A stretch of DNA of 64,000 nt from positions 124,001 through 188,000 of the forward strand of contig NZ_JAFFZM010000014.1 of NCBI RefSeq assembly GCF_017676345.1. Reading direction: 5' to 3'. A program made the position numbers and the translations under genes. The notes under the pieces were generated by a model. It ran no database searches and was not told where the DNA came from. It saw nothing but the letters and a program-made list of their open reading frames with translations. The stretch comes from Streptomyces smyrnaeus (GTDB lineage: Bacteria; Actinomycetota; Actinomycetes; Streptomycetales; Streptomycetaceae). Of the stretch, positions 29,189 to 38,276 are shown one piece after another; the first letter of the stretch is position 1; each line of letters begins with the position of its first letter.

Positions 29189-29644
29189 GTGAGAGCGGAG
29201 CGACGGCTGGTCGTATGGGCACGCCGCAGATGGGAGGGGGCCTCCCGGCGCGGCGAAAGCGGCATGACCGCGATCGAGTTCGTGCTCCTCACCCCGGTGC
29301 TGTTCTTCCTGATCTTCGCGACGGTGCAGTTCGCGCTGTACTTCTTCGCGGACCACGTGGCACAGGCGGCGGCACAGGCCGGTGCCCGCAAGGCCCGGCA
29401 GGAGGCCGACGCCGATCCGGGCGGCTGGCGCGCCAAGGCGAGACAGACCTCCGGCGAATACATCGAACAGCTCGGCCCCGAACTGATCCTGGACCCCGAT
29501 GTGAAGCTGCTCGGGCCCGACAACAACACCGTCGGTGTGGAGATCCGCGCCCAGGTCCCCTCCGTCTTCCCCGGTCTGGACATGGATGTGTACGCGATCT
29601 CCCGGGGCCCGGTGGAACGGTTCGTACCGGACGGGGGCGGCTGA
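29189..29644 (+). CDS. TadE-like pseudopilin
   Basis: A 151-residue protein with the TadE signature SGMTAIEFVLLTPVLFFLIF. The Gly/Met junction with Glu at +5 is a predicted prepilin peptidase site. The C-terminal domain is extracytoplasmic. GTG 29189 follows AGGAG. Its stop overlaps the next ATG (TGATG), so it is translationally coupled to the second pseudopilin. Confidence 0.88.
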   Translation: MRAERRLVVWARRRWEGASRRGESGMTAIEFVLLTPVLFFLIFATVQFALYFFADHVAQAAAQAGARKARQEADADPGGWRAKARQTSGEYIEQLGPELILDPDVKLLGPDNNTVGVEIRAQVPSVFPGLDMDVYAISRGPVERFVPDGGG

Positions 29645-30081
29645 TGGGAGACCGACGGTGGGGCAGACAGGAGCCGCCCCGGTGGGGCGGCGACGCCGGA
29701 CTGTCGACGATCGAGGTCGTCATCCTGGCGCCGGTGATGATCCTGTTCATCCTCGTCCTCGTCGCCTTCGGCCAGCTCGTGGACGGGCGCGGGGCCGTGG
29801 ACAGTGCCGCGCGGGACGCGGCGCGGGCCGGATCGCTCCAGCACGGCAGCCACGCGGCGGCGATGACGGCCGCGCAGCAGGCGGCCGCCGCCACCCTCAA
29901 GGGCACCTGCGCGGGGAATGTGACCGTACGCGACGCGGGCAGCGACTACCGCTCGGGCGGGCTGTTCACCGTCGAGGTGAGCTGCCGGGTGCGCGGCCTG
30001 GGCATTCTCGGCCTGGACATCGCCAAGGAGATCACGGGCCGCTCCAGTTCGCCGATCGACCCGTACCGGAGGACCGGATGA
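29644..30081 (+). CDS. Second TadE/TadF-like pseudopilin
   Basis: A 145-residue protein with AGLSTIEVVILAPVMILFIL, again a class III prepilin-like site (Gly followed by Glu at +5) leading into one membrane helix. Two cysteines in the extracytoplasmic part (KGTCAGNV, VEVSCRVRG) could pair. It overlaps both neighbours by a few bases and belongs to the pilus operon. Confidence 0.87.
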   Translation: MGDRRWGRQEPPRWGGDAGLSTIEVVILAPVMILFILVLVAFGQLVDGRGAVDSAARDAARAGSLQHGSHAAAMTAAQQAAAATLKGTCAGNVTVRDAGSDYRSGGLFTVEVSCRVRGLGILGLDIAKEITGRSSSPIDPYRRTG

Positions 30082-30560
30082 GCCGGACCGGACCCGCGCC
30101 GGGTGAGCGCGTCGCGACCTGGCTGCGGACCAGGCGCGCGGCCTGCGACGACAGCGGGTCCGGCGCCGCGGCGGTCATCATGTTCGCGCTGCTGTTCATG
30201 GTGCTGGCTGCTTTCGTGGTGGACGGCGGGCTGTCCATCTCCCAGCGCGAGCGCGCCGCCGACATCGCCGAGCAGGCCGCCCGCTACGCGGCGCAGGACA
30301 TCGACGAGGAGGCGCTGCGCGCCAGCCAGGGCCGCAACGCACCCATCAACTACGAGAACTGCCCGGCACGCGTCCAGGAGTTCGCCGGCCGGTCGGGGCT
30401 GTCGGGGGCGGACCTGGAAGCCTCCGGCTGTGTGTCCGCCAGCGCCCAGCAGGTCCGGGTCCGTATCCAGCTCACCTACCGCCCGGTCCTCACCGGGCTG
30501 TTCTACAGCGCACCCCTCACTGTCCACGGCACGGCGACGGCGGAGTCCGTGACCGGGTGA
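30078..30560 (+). CDS. TadG-like pilus-associated protein
   Basis: A 160-residue protein with one N-terminal helix (GAAAVIMFALLFMVLAAFVVDGG) followed by QRERAADIAEQAARYAAQ, the pattern of Tad locus TadG-like (Flp pilus-assembly) proteins. Unlike the two preceding pseudopilins it lacks Glu at +5, so it is probably not processed by prepilin peptidase. ATG 30078 overlaps the upstream stop (ATGA). Confidence 0.8.
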   Translation: MSRTGPAPGERVATWLRTRRAACDDSGSGAAAVIMFALLFMVLAAFVVDGGLSISQRERAADIAEQAARYAAQDIDEEALRASQGRNAPINYENCPARVQEFAGRSGLSGADLEASGCVSASAQQVRVRIQLTYRPVLTGLFYSAPLTVHGTATAESVTG

Positions 30561-30618
30561 CCGACGGTCCCACCGCCCCTCCTCCACGTCCGCACTTCTC
30601 ACCTTGGGAGCACACGAC

Positions 30619-33600
30619 ATGGCGCGCCGCAGTTCGACACCGGCACCGGCCCCCGGTGGGCCCAGGTCCCGTTCGCGCTCGCGCACGCCCGTAACCGTGC
30701 GCACCCGGCGCACGTTCGGGGACGTGCTCAAGGCGTTCTGCGCGTTCGTCGCGCTGGCAGTGCTGGTGGCCGGGGTGCCGTTGGCGCTGGCGTACTTCAT
30801 CGGCTGGCCGCTGCCGCACCGGATGCCGTCGCTGGACATGCTGCGCGACGAGGTGAGCGTCGGGGTCTTCATCAACGTGCTGACGGTCGTCGTGTGGCTC
30901 GCCTGGGCGCAGTTCACCGCCTGTGTGCTGGTCGAGGTGAAGGCCGCGCTCTCCGGGGTGGGCCTGCCCGCACGGGTGCCGGGGGCCGGCCCCAGTCAGC
31001 TGCTGGCCCGGCAACTGGTCACCGCGATCCTGCTGCTCGGCTCCAGCACGGCGAGCTTCGCTCCGGGGCTGGCCCAGCTCGGGCACAGCGTGCAGCCGCA
31101 CCAGCCGTCGCAGACCGTCGCCAGTGCCCAGCTCCTCCACGGCCAGCAGCGGGCCGAGGCGGCCGATCAGGTGGAAGGCGGCGGCCCCCACGTCATGGGC
31201 GGTGGCGGCCCGGACACGGTCGTACCGGCTCAGGGCGGCAGCGAGCGGGCCGGTACGGCGCGGCAGGCGTCCGCACCGGGGGACGCCTCTCGTGCGGCGC
31301 AGACGAAGTTCTACCGCATCCAGCCCCCGGTGGGGCGCCACCACGACTCCCTGTGGGAGATCGCCGAGCGGCATCTGGACGACGGCCGCCGCTACAAGGA
31401 GATCTACCGCCTCAACAAGGACCGGGTGCAGCCGGACGGCTCCCGGCTGTCCGAGGCGAGCCTGATCCGGCCCGGCTGGATCATGGAGATGCCGGCCGAC
31501 GCGCACGGCGGCGAGCTGGTCGAGATGCCGGACGACGCCCAGGAGTTGGACGCCGAGGAGCGTGCCCAGTACGAGCGCTACCAAAGGCACGGAGCGGATC
31601 GCGACGCCGGCGGCCAACAGGACGGGCAGCAGCGGCACGAGCAGCCGTCGGGGCAGGAAGGGGACCGGTCGGTCCAGGACGAGCCCACCGCGCCGGACAG
31701 CGACTCGACCCGGCGGGACTCCGCCGAGCCGGCTGAGAAGCCCTCCGACGACGCTTCCACGGACGGCCCCGGCGACGCCCCCGGTGACGCCCCTGTCCTG
31801 GAGCCGAGCATCCCGGAACAGCGCGACGACAGCTCGTCGCCCACTCGGCCCGACCAGGAGATCCCCAACGCCCCTGGCGGCACCGACCCGGACGACCGGA
31901 GCGACCGCGGCGACCAGGGCGGCGACCAGGACACCCGGGACGGCGGAACCGACCGGAAGGCGGACGGCTCCGACGGCTCGCAGGGCCCGGACGGGGACGT
32001 CCGCCCGGACACGGACGTCCGCCCGGACACCGAGGAGAAGCTGGAGGTTCCGCCCGGCGAGCACGCGCCCGACCGGCAGGAGCAGTCCGTCCCCGAGACC
32101 CCGGCCGAGCGCCGGCCGACCCACACCGAAGACCTCGGCGACGCCGAGGACGACGACGGGCTGCCCGGCCCCGGTATCTCCCAGCCGGACGACATCCGGC
32201 CCGGCGCCCCGGACACCCGGCCGGGCGGCACCGCCCCGCACATCCCCGCCGAGGACGGGCCCGCCACACCGGCACCGGACGAGGGCGGGAGCGGCAAGGG
32301 CGACGACACCTCGACCGACCTCGACAACGCCGGGGTCCCGGAAGCCGACCGCGCCAATCAGCTCGACCGTGCCCAGGACGCCGGCGCGGACGCCGACGAC
32401 GGCGTCCTGGGGCCGATCGGACTGCCGGAAGCCCTGCTCGGGGCACCGCTGTTGGCGGCAGGGGTGCTGGCCGCGCTGGGCCGCCGACGGCGGACGGCGC
32501 TGTGGAAGGCGGTCACCAAGGGCACCCGCCGCGCGCCCGGCGACGACTTCACACCCCCGTCCGACCCGGCCGCGCAGGCCCGCGACGCGCTCCTCGTCAG
32601 CGCCGACCCCGCCGCCGTACGCTTCCTCGACCGGGCGCTGCGCGGGCTGGCCGAGGACCTCGCCGACGCGGGCCGTCAGCTCCCGGTGGTCTACGCGGCC
32701 TGGCTGACCGGACAGGATCTGCACCTCCAGCTCGCCGAGGAGTCCGGACAGCCGCCCGCACCCTGGCGGTTCGGCCAGAGCCCCAGCTTCTGGACCATCC
32801 AGCGCACCCATACCCGTTTCGACGTGGACACCAGCGGGCCCTCGCCCTACCCGGCACTCGTCAGCCTGGGCCTGCGCGGGCAGGCGCGGCTGCTGCTCAA
32901 CCTGGAGTCGGTGCCGGGACTGGTGTCGGTGGCGGGCGACCAGGAGCGGCGTACCGCCGTCCTCGCCTCCATCGCCGCCGAACTGGCCACCGGCAGCTGG
33001 TCGCAGGGCATGGGCCTCACCCTCGTCGGCTTCGGTGAGGAGCTGACCGCGCTCGCCCGCGGGCGGGTGCGGTATCTGCCCGAGGTGGCGGAGCTGCTGC
33101 ACGAGCGGGAAGGCGCCGCGGCGGCGCGGGAGGAGGCGCCGCAGGTGGTGCTCGTCGGGGTCGAGCCCACCGAGGAGGAGGCACGCCGCCTCGCGGCGCT
33201 CGCCACCGAGAGCGGAGGTCCGCGGGTCGGCTTCGTCGTCGGTGTCCCCGGCGGGCGGCTGCCCAGCGTCGTATGGGAGTTCACCGTCGACGCGGACGGG
33301 ACGCTCGCCGCGCCCCGGATGGGCCTGGAGGTACGGGCCCAGCTGCTGCCCGAGGACGTGCGCACCGCGGTGGTCGAGCTGTTCGCCGACGCCGACGACG
33401 AACGGGCCGAGGGCAGCGGCGGCCCCGGCTTCCGCGTCGACCTCAGCGCAGGCGGTCGCCCGGCGGTCTATGCGCGGATCATGGGCGGCTACGACGTCAG
33501 CGGTATCGAGCCGCCCGAGGAGTCGCGCAGCGCTCTTCTGCACGAGGCGCTGGCACTGCTGCTGCTCAACCGGGACGGCGTGCACCCGCGCGTCCTGGCC

Positions 33601-34227
33601 TCCGCGCTGTGGCCCAAGGGGGTCACCGACGACGTCCGGGACGCGCTCGTCGACCGGCTGCGCGGCTGGCTGGGCATCGAGACCGACGGCACGCCCCGGC
33701 TGTCCACCGACAAGGACGGACGGCTGGTGCTGCGGCCCTCCGTCGTCTCCGACTGGGACGTGCTGCGCACCCTGCACCACGGCTGCACGTCGGAGCGCGG
33801 GGCCAAACTGGCGCCGCAGGTGCGGCGCCAGAAACTCGCCGAAGCGCTGGAGCTCGCGCGCGGGCCGCTACTGGCCGACCGCCCCGAGGGCCGGTACGGC
33901 TGGCTGGCGTACGACGTCGTCGAGGCGCAGCACCCGCTGCTCGTCGCCGAGGTGGGGCTGGCGCTGTGCGCCGAGCACCTTCGGTTCGGGGAACCGGAAG
34001 CCGCGGTGGGCGCCGTGCGGGCCGCGTTGCGGAGCGCTTCGGCGGACGAGCGGCTGTGGGACGCCCTGCTGCGGGCCGCGCATGCCACCGGTGAGCACGG
34101 TGCGCTGGACGAGGCGGTCCGCTGGGTCACCGATCGCGCCGCCGAGCTCCACGGTGCCGAACGCGGCCTTCCGCCCCGGACCCGGGCCCTGCTGGAAGAG
34201 CTGGCTCCGGGGGCCTACCCGGGCTGA
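30619..34227 (+). CDS. Membrane-bound LysM / winged-helix / BTAD protein of the Tad locus
   Basis: A 1202-residue multidomain protein. It has N-terminal membrane helices (about 37-60, 82-104, 130-150), a LysM-like domain about residues 231-292, an Asp/Pro/Gly-rich disordered region to ~595, another helix ~604-620, a mixed domain to ~960, a SARP-type winged helix (LLLLNRDGVHPRVLASALWP; ~965-1055) and a C-terminal BTAD/TPR-like domain (~1060-1190). The architecture suggests a membrane sensor linking the cell wall or pilus to cytosolic regulation (inference). ATG 30619 follows GGGAG. It sits 58 bp after tadG, probably in the same operon. Confidence 0.85.
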   Translation: MARRSSTPAPAPGGPRSRSRSRTPVTVRTRRTFGDVLKAFCAFVALAVLVAGVPLALAYFIGWPLPHRMPSLDMLRDEVSVGVFINVLTVVVWLAWAQFTACVLVEVKAALSGVGLPARVPGAGPSQLLARQLVTAILLLGSSTASFAPGLAQLGHSVQPHQPSQTVASAQLLHGQQRAEAADQVEGGGPHVMGGGGPDTVVPAQGGSERAGTARQASAPGDASRAAQTKFYRIQPPVGRHHDSLWEIAERHLDDGRRYKEIYRLNKDRVQPDGSRLSEASLIRPGWIMEMPADAHGGELVEMPDDAQELDAEERAQYERYQRHGADRDAGGQQDGQQRHEQPSGQEGDRSVQDEPTAPDSDSTRRDSAEPAEKPSDDASTDGPGDAPGDAPVLEPSIPEQRDDSSSPTRPDQEIPNAPGGTDPDDRSDRGDQGGDQDTRDGGTDRKADGSDGSQGPDGDVRPDTDVRPDTEEKLEVPPGEHAPDRQEQSVPETPAERRPTHTEDLGDAEDDDGLPGPGISQPDDIRPGAPDTRPGGTAPHIPAEDGPATPAPDEGGSGKGDDTSTDLDNAGVPEADRANQLDRAQDAGADADDGVLGPIGLPEALLGAPLLAAGVLAALGRRRRTALWKAVTKGTRRAPGDDFTPPSDPAAQARDALLVSADPAAVRFLDRALRGLAEDLADAGRQLPVVYAAWLTGQDLHLQLAEESGQPPAPWRFGQSPSFWTIQRTHTRFDVDTSGPSPYPALVSLGLRGQARLLLNLESVPGLVSVAGDQERRTAVLASIAAELATGSWSQGMGLTLVGFGEELTALARGRVRYLPEVAELLHEREGAAAAREEAPQVVLVGVEPTEEEARRLAALATESGGPRVGFVVGVPGGRLPSVVWEFTVDADGTLAAPRMGLEVRAQLLPEDVRTAVVELFADADDERAEGSGGPGFRVDLSAGGRPAVYARIMGGYDVSGIEPPEESRSALLHEALALLLLNRDGVHPRVLASALWPKGVTDDVRDALVDRLRGWLGIETDGTPRLSTDKDGRLVLRPSVVSDWDVLRTLHHGCTSERGAKLAPQVRRQKLAEALELARGPLLADRPEGRYGWLAYDVVEAQHPLLVAEVGLALCAEHLRFGEPEAAVGAVRAALRSASADERLWDALLRAAHATGEHGALDEAVRWVTDRAAELHGAERGLPPRTRALLEELAPGAYPG
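31996..32031 (+). repeat. Tandem 18-bp repeat in the BTAD protein linker
   Basis: Two adjacent copies of an 18-bp unit beginning GACGTCCGCCCGGACAC encode DVRPDT twice. They lie within the disordered acidic region and differ only at the last base. Confidence 0.85.
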
Positions 34228-34339
34228 GGGATCGGCGGGAGCGGGTTCGTCATCGAATTGCGACCTTTCGCAGGGGTCCCGCCGGGGGCGGGGCACGTCA
34301 TACCGGGGCACGAGCCGAGTGACGGTGTGAGGGGGCGCG

Positions 34340-35947
34340 ATGAAGCGGGGACGGATGGCGGCGGTCGCCATCACGGTGGCGGCGGGCGTGCTGGCCGGGT
34401 GCACGGGCGGCACCCACAATCAGCGAACGGCCGACTCGGCGAAGGGCGGCGGCCCGCCCGGATACGCCGAGGGCGGCGGTTCCGCACCCGGGGACGTGGC
34501 TCCCGCGAAGCCGACCGAACCGGCCGACTTTCGGTCGACGTTCGCGCTGGACGTGGACACCGCGTCCTACAGCTATGCCCGACGCACCCTGAGCGACGGC
34601 GCCCGCCCGGCGCCGCGGACGGTGCGGACCGAGGAGTTCGTCAACAGCTTCCCGCAGGGCTACCGGCGGCCGAAGGGGGACGGCTTCTCCGTCTCGGCGG
34701 ACGGCGCCCGCACCGGGGCGGCGGACTGGTCACTGATGCGGGTCGGGCTGGCGACGAAGAAGAGCGACCCGAAGGCGCCCCGCCGCCCGGCCGCGCTCAC
34801 CTTCGTGCTCGACGTGTCGGGCTCGATGGCCGAGCCGGGACGGCTGGACCTGGTCCAGAGCGCGCTGCGGACGGCGGCGGACGAGCTGCGCGGCAGCGAC
34901 TCCGTCTCGCTGGTGACGTTCAGCGGCGAGGCCGAGACCCTGCTGCCCATGACGCGGCTGGACGACGGCGGGCGCGGCAGACTCCGTGCCGCCGTCGCCG
35001 AGCTGGAGCCGCAGTCGAGCACCAACCTCGGTGCGGGGATGAAGGAGGGCTACCGGCAGGCGGCCGAGCACCGCCGCTCCGGTGCGACCAATCGCGTCGT
35101 GCTGATGTCCGACGCGCTCGCCAATACGGGCGAGACGGACGCCGAGGCGATACTGGAAGAGGTCGCGCGGCACCGCAAGGAGCAGGGCATCTCCCTGTTC
35201 GGGGTCGGCGTGGGCAGCCACTACGGCGACGCGTTGATGGAGCGCCTCACCAACAAGGGCGACGGCAACACCGTCTACCTCTCCACCCGGAGGGAGGCGG
35301 GCGAGGTCTTCGTCAACCAGCTGCCCCGCAACATCCAGCTGCGGGCCCGCGACGCCAAGGCGCAGGTCGTCTTCGACCGGGACGCGGTGGCCGACTTCCG
35401 GCTGCTCGGCTATGAGAACCGAGAGGTGGCCGACGAGGACTTCCGGGACGACTCGGTGGACGGCGGAGAGGTGGGCCCCGGCCACACGGTCACCGCGCTG
35501 TACGCGGTCCGGCTGAAGGACGGCGCGACGGGGAGGGCGGCCACCGCGACGGTCCGCTGGCTGGACCCCGACAGCCGGAAGCCGCACGAGGAGTCCCGCA
35601 CGGTCGCCACCACGGCGCTGACCGGCGGGGACCTGTGGACGGACCCGGACGTCTCGCCGTATCTGCGGCTGTCGGCCGTCGCCGCCTACTTCGCCGACGC
35701 GCTGCGCACCGGGAAGGGCGGTCCGTCGCCGGACCCCGCCTCCGACCCCGGTAGCGACACCGACACCGGTAGCGAGCTCGGGCCCGGGGCGGAGTCCGGG
35801 CCGGCGAAGCCGGCCGTGCAGCCGCTGCCCGCCGCGCCCTCGCTCGGGAAGCTGCGCCGTGAGGCGGACCGCCTCGCCGAGGATCCGGGGCTGCGGTCGG
35901 CGGCGGGGCTGGCGAAGGACATCAGCCGGGCGCAGCGCGTCCACTGA
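34340..35947 (+). CDS. Von Willebrand factor type A lipoprotein (YfbK-like)
   Basis: A 535-residue lipoprotein with a lipobox ending at Cys21 (VLAGC). It has an N-terminal VWA-associated domain (FALDVDTASYSYARRTL), a VWA domain with the MIDAS motif DVSGSM near residue 158, and a C-terminal DUF3520-like domain (TALYAVRLKDG; SPYLRLSAVAAYFADALR). This is the YfbK architecture, an extracytoplasmic metal-dependent adhesion-type domain of unknown partner. A Pro/Ser/Gly spacer precedes the C-terminus. It is followed by a convergent terminator. Confidence 0.92.
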   Translation: MKRGRMAAVAITVAAGVLAGCTGGTHNQRTADSAKGGGPPGYAEGGGSAPGDVAPAKPTEPADFRSTFALDVDTASYSYARRTLSDGARPAPRTVRTEEFVNSFPQGYRRPKGDGFSVSADGARTGAADWSLMRVGLATKKSDPKAPRRPAALTFVLDVSGSMAEPGRLDLVQSALRTAADELRGSDSVSLVTFSGEAETLLPMTRLDDGGRGRLRAAVAELEPQSSTNLGAGMKEGYRQAAEHRRSGATNRVVLMSDALANTGETDAEAILEEVARHRKEQGISLFGVGVGSHYGDALMERLTNKGDGNTVYLSTRREAGEVFVNQLPRNIQLRARDAKAQVVFDRDAVADFRLLGYENREVADEDFRDDSVDGGEVGPGHTVTALYAVRLKDGATGRAATATVRWLDPDSRKPHEESRTVATTALTGGDLWTDPDVSPYLRLSAVAAYFADALRTGKGGPSPDPASDPGSDTDTGSELGPGAESGPAKPAVQPLPAAPSLGKLRREADRLAEDPGLRSAAGLAKDISRAQRVH

Positions 35948-35963
35948 CGGGCGGCGGAAAGGG

Positions 35964-36005
35964 GCCATGGCCCGCGCCCTCGGGGGAAGAGGCGCGGGCC
36001 ATGGC
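35964..36005. terminator. Bidirectional terminator between VWA and rpf genes
   Basis: A perfect 15-bp stem (GCCATGGCCCGCGCC, 35964-35978 with 35991-36005) has a 12-nt loop. It lies between two convergent genes. Confidence 0.85.
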
Positions 36006-36039
36006 GGTCGGAGGGAAGCCCTCGTCGTCGGTCGGCGGC

Positions 36040-36717
36040 TCAGCCGACCTGGAGCTTCTGGCCCGGCAGGATGAGGTCGGCGTCGTCGCCGATGGTGGAC
36101 TTGTTGTCCGCGTAGATCTGCTGCCAGGTGGTGTCGTGCGCCTCGGCGATCCGGCCGAGGGTGTCGCCCGGCTCGACGGTGTAGTTGCCGTGCCCGGTCC
36201 TGGGGGCCTGCTGCTGCGGCTGGGCGGGCTTCGGCTGCGCGGGCTGCTGCTGCGGAGCCGCCTTCTTGGGCGCCGACTGCTGCTGCGGCTCGGTCTTGTT
36301 GCCGTCGCTGCCGCCGTCCGGGTTCACGTCGGCCGCGGGGCCGCCGGAGGTCAGGCCGCCGGCGCCGGCGCACGCCCAGGCGCCGGGACCCTGCATCTTC
36401 AGCAGCTTCTCGGCGACGGCGATCTGCTGATCCTTGGTGGCCTGGTCGGCACGCGGCGCGTACTTGGTGCCGCCGGCGGCGGCCCAGCTGGAGTTGTTGA
36501 ACTGGAGGCCGCCGTAGTAGCCGTTACCGGTGTTGGCGTGCCAGTTGCCCGAGGACTCGCACTGGGCGACCTTCTCCCAGGTGTCGACCGAGGCGGCCTG
36601 CGCGCCGGTGGCGGAGACCAGCGGAATGGCGACTGCGGCGCCTGCCACACCGGTCACGGTGGCGATGCGGGTGGCCCTGCCCGGACGACGGTGACGGCCC
36701 TTGCCGGAGAACAGCAT
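36040..36717 (-). CDS. rpfA: Resuscitation-promoting factor with LysM domain
   Basis: A 225-residue secreted muralytic enzyme. It has a signal peptide to about residue 42 (TGAQAA), then the Rpf transglycosylase domain with VAQCESSGNWHANTGNGYYG containing the catalytic glutamate. A Gln/Pro-rich linker leads to a C-terminal LysM (YTVEPGDTLGRIAEAHDTTW) that binds peptidoglycan. Rpf proteins cleave cell wall during spore germination and resuscitation. The leader upstream is strongly structured. ATG 36717 follows GGAAAG. Confidence 0.95.
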   Translation of the reverse strand: MLFSGKGRHRRPGRATRIATVTGVAGAAVAIPLVSATGAQAASVDTWEKVAQCESSGNWHANTGNGYYGGLQFNNSSWAAAGGTKYAPRADQATKDQQIAVAEKLLKMQGPGAWACAGAGGLTSGGPAADVNPDGGSDGNKTEPQQQSAPKKAAPQQQPAQPKPAQPQQQAPRTGHGNYTVEPGDTLGRIAEAHDTTWQQIYADNKSTIGDDADLILPGQKLQVG

Positions 36718-36730
36718 GGTCTTTCTTTCC

Positions 36731-36792
36731 TTACGGTCGCGGCTGTTCGCCTACGAGTTCGAGGCGAACGGATCGAGCGGGAGCGACCGTAA
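36731..36792 (-). promoter_or_regulatory. Structured rpf mRNA leader next to the ribosome site
   Basis: On the minus strand TTACGGTCGC pairs with GCGACCGTAA (10 bp; 36783-36792 with 36731-36740), enclosing GTTCGCCT/AGGCGAAC (8 bp; 36745-36752 with 36762-36769). The stem ends 3 nt before GGAAAG. In Streptomyces some rpf genes carry c-di-AMP (ydaO-type) riboswitches; this could be the 3' part of one, but I could not match the full consensus. Confidence 0.5.
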
Positions 36793-36862
36793 GCACAGCT
36801 GTCCGAATGCTCCAACGACGGGCAATAAAGATCATTCCGGCCGCTTGACACCCAACAGTGGC

Positions 36863-36938
36863 ATCTGTGCTGGTGAATGCGGTTGCACAGAGATCGGTGC
36901 GGCCGGGTGTGACGTAGCCGTCGGAGACAAGCGTCACA
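36863..36938. promoter_or_regulatory. Inverted repeats upstream of rpf
   Basis: TCTGTGC/GCACAGA form a 7-bp dyad near 36864-36891. TGTGACG (36908-36914) and CGTCACA (36932-36938) form another with a 17-nt spacer. They lie 150-220 bp upstream of the rpf start and may be regulator sites or part of the leader fold. Confidence 0.4.
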
Positions 36939-37008
36939 GATATGGGCGTTTTGCGACGGGTTGAGGAGGGTGGGGCCGACCCGTCGGCCGGCCCCACCTC
37001 CGGGCTGG

Positions 37009-37830
37009 TCAGGACCAGATCGCGTCGACCCACTCCGGGTGGTCGATGAAGGGGTTGCGGTTGTGCTGGAACTGGTCGTATATGACGTCGTTCCGGTTCT
37101 TCTCGAAGGCGCTCGGCGGGTCCTGCTCGTTCCACTTCTTCAGCACCGACAGCCGGCCATGGGCGGGCGCGGAGCCGTTGTCCACCTTGTCGTTGGGCTC
37201 CAGATCGGGGAAGGAGCCCTCGCCCTCGTACCGCACGGCCATGTAGAGGATCATGCGGGCCACATCGCCCTTGACCTCGTCACGCGGTTCGAAGGAGTCG
37301 CTGTCGGTGCGGTTGCCGGGCGCCTCCCCGACCTCCTCGCCGCCCTCGTCGAAGTCCTTGTTGCCCCGGGTGCTGTTGACGGAGGCGTCGGTGGGCCGCA
37401 AATGGTGGATATCGGTTCCCGGGCCGGTGGCGGTGCCGAAATCGCCGTGCGACTTCGCCCACACGTGCTCCCGGTTCCACTGGTCGGCGCCGCCGCCGTT
37501 GTCGTCCGCGCTCTGCGAGCGGCCGGTGTACAGCAGGACGACGTCGGAGGGGTTGTCCGGATCCTTGTCGGTGGCCTTGAGCGCGTCCCACACCTGGTCG
37601 TAGGAGAGCGCGTCGGATTCCTTGATGATGCCGTGCAGGGCCGACTTCAGCTCGGGGCCCGTCTTGCCCTCGGCGTCCTGGTAGTAGTCGGCGGGGGCGT
37701 CGCTCGCGGAGGTGGGGAACGTGGGGGAGTCGGGTGTGAGGGGCATCGCCGTGGCCGGGACCTGTGGGGACAGCACCAGCAGCGTCGCGGTGCCGAGGGC
37801 GGCGGCCAGAGGAGCGCGAAAGGCACGCAT
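37009..37830 (-). CDS. Secreted endonuclease I family nuclease
   Basis: A 273-residue secreted protein with a signal peptide to about residue 29 (AALGTATLLVLSPQVPATA). Endonuclease I-like active-site blocks follow: QWNREHVWAKSHG, DIHHLRPTDASVNSTRGNKDF and a C-terminal NRNPFIDHPEWVDAIW, a family hallmark. It probably degrades extracellular DNA non-specifically with a divalent metal. ATG 37830 follows GAGAGGA. It lies downstream of the rpf promoter region on the same strand, in its own unit. Confidence 0.92.
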   Translation of the reverse strand: MRAFRAPLAAALGTATLLVLSPQVPATAMPLTPDSPTFPTSASDAPADYYQDAEGKTGPELKSALHGIIKESDALSYDQVWDALKATDKDPDNPSDVVLLYTGRSQSADDNGGGADQWNREHVWAKSHGDFGTATGPGTDIHHLRPTDASVNSTRGNKDFDEGGEEVGEAPGNRTDSDSFEPRDEVKGDVARMILYMAVRYEGEGSFPDLEPNDKVDNGSAPAHGRLSVLKKWNEQDPPSAFEKNRNDVIYDQFQHNRNPFIDHPEWVDAIWS

Positions 37831-38276
37831 GGGGGGTCCTCTCGATGGCACGGGTGGCGCCCGGGCATCAACTCCCCCGAGTGCACCCCGTGTTGGCATG
37901 GGACGGGGGGAGCCTGCCAGATTTTCGAACACACGCAAGAGGGTCGAACATCGATGCCCTTCCACTCGGGGTGGCGCGGCCCCGCGCGTCCGCGCCTTCC
38001 TCCCCGAACCGGAGGAGCTCACCCGGGACGGCCTGGTGCTGCTCGACGAGGTGGAGGTCGTCCGCTTCCCCGGCCGCGACGAGGCGGCCGACGGCGGGCC
38101 GACCGTCGGCGGGCCGACCGGCGGTGGGGCGTCCGGCGGTGGGGTCAGGAGCGTGAACTGGCTGCTCGTGATCGCCGGGGCCGCCGGCCAGTGTGTCGGT
38201 CGGGCTGGGCGCCGCCTGCGCGGGCGTGGCGGTGGCCCGGGCGGCCCGGGGATGAACGGCGCGGCTGCGGACCGCT
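37831..38276. other. Gene-poor region with a possible coding remnant
   Basis: No intact gene is convincing over 446 bp. On the plus strand around 37990-38090 one frame reads RAFLPEPEELTRDGLVLLDE with typical coding GC pattern but has no credible start, and it degenerates into Gly/Pro-rich sequence with a 12-bp GGGCCGACCG-type tandem repeat at 38096-38127. It may be a decayed gene end. Confidence 0.4.

Noticed and set aside
36908..36938. CRP-like operator upstream of rpf
   Set aside because: The TGTGACG/CGTCACA halves are 17 nt apart, not the 6-nt spacing of CRP sites.
38096..38127. CRISPR-like repeat near 38.1 kb
   Set aside because: It is only a two-copy short tandem repeat without regular spacers.
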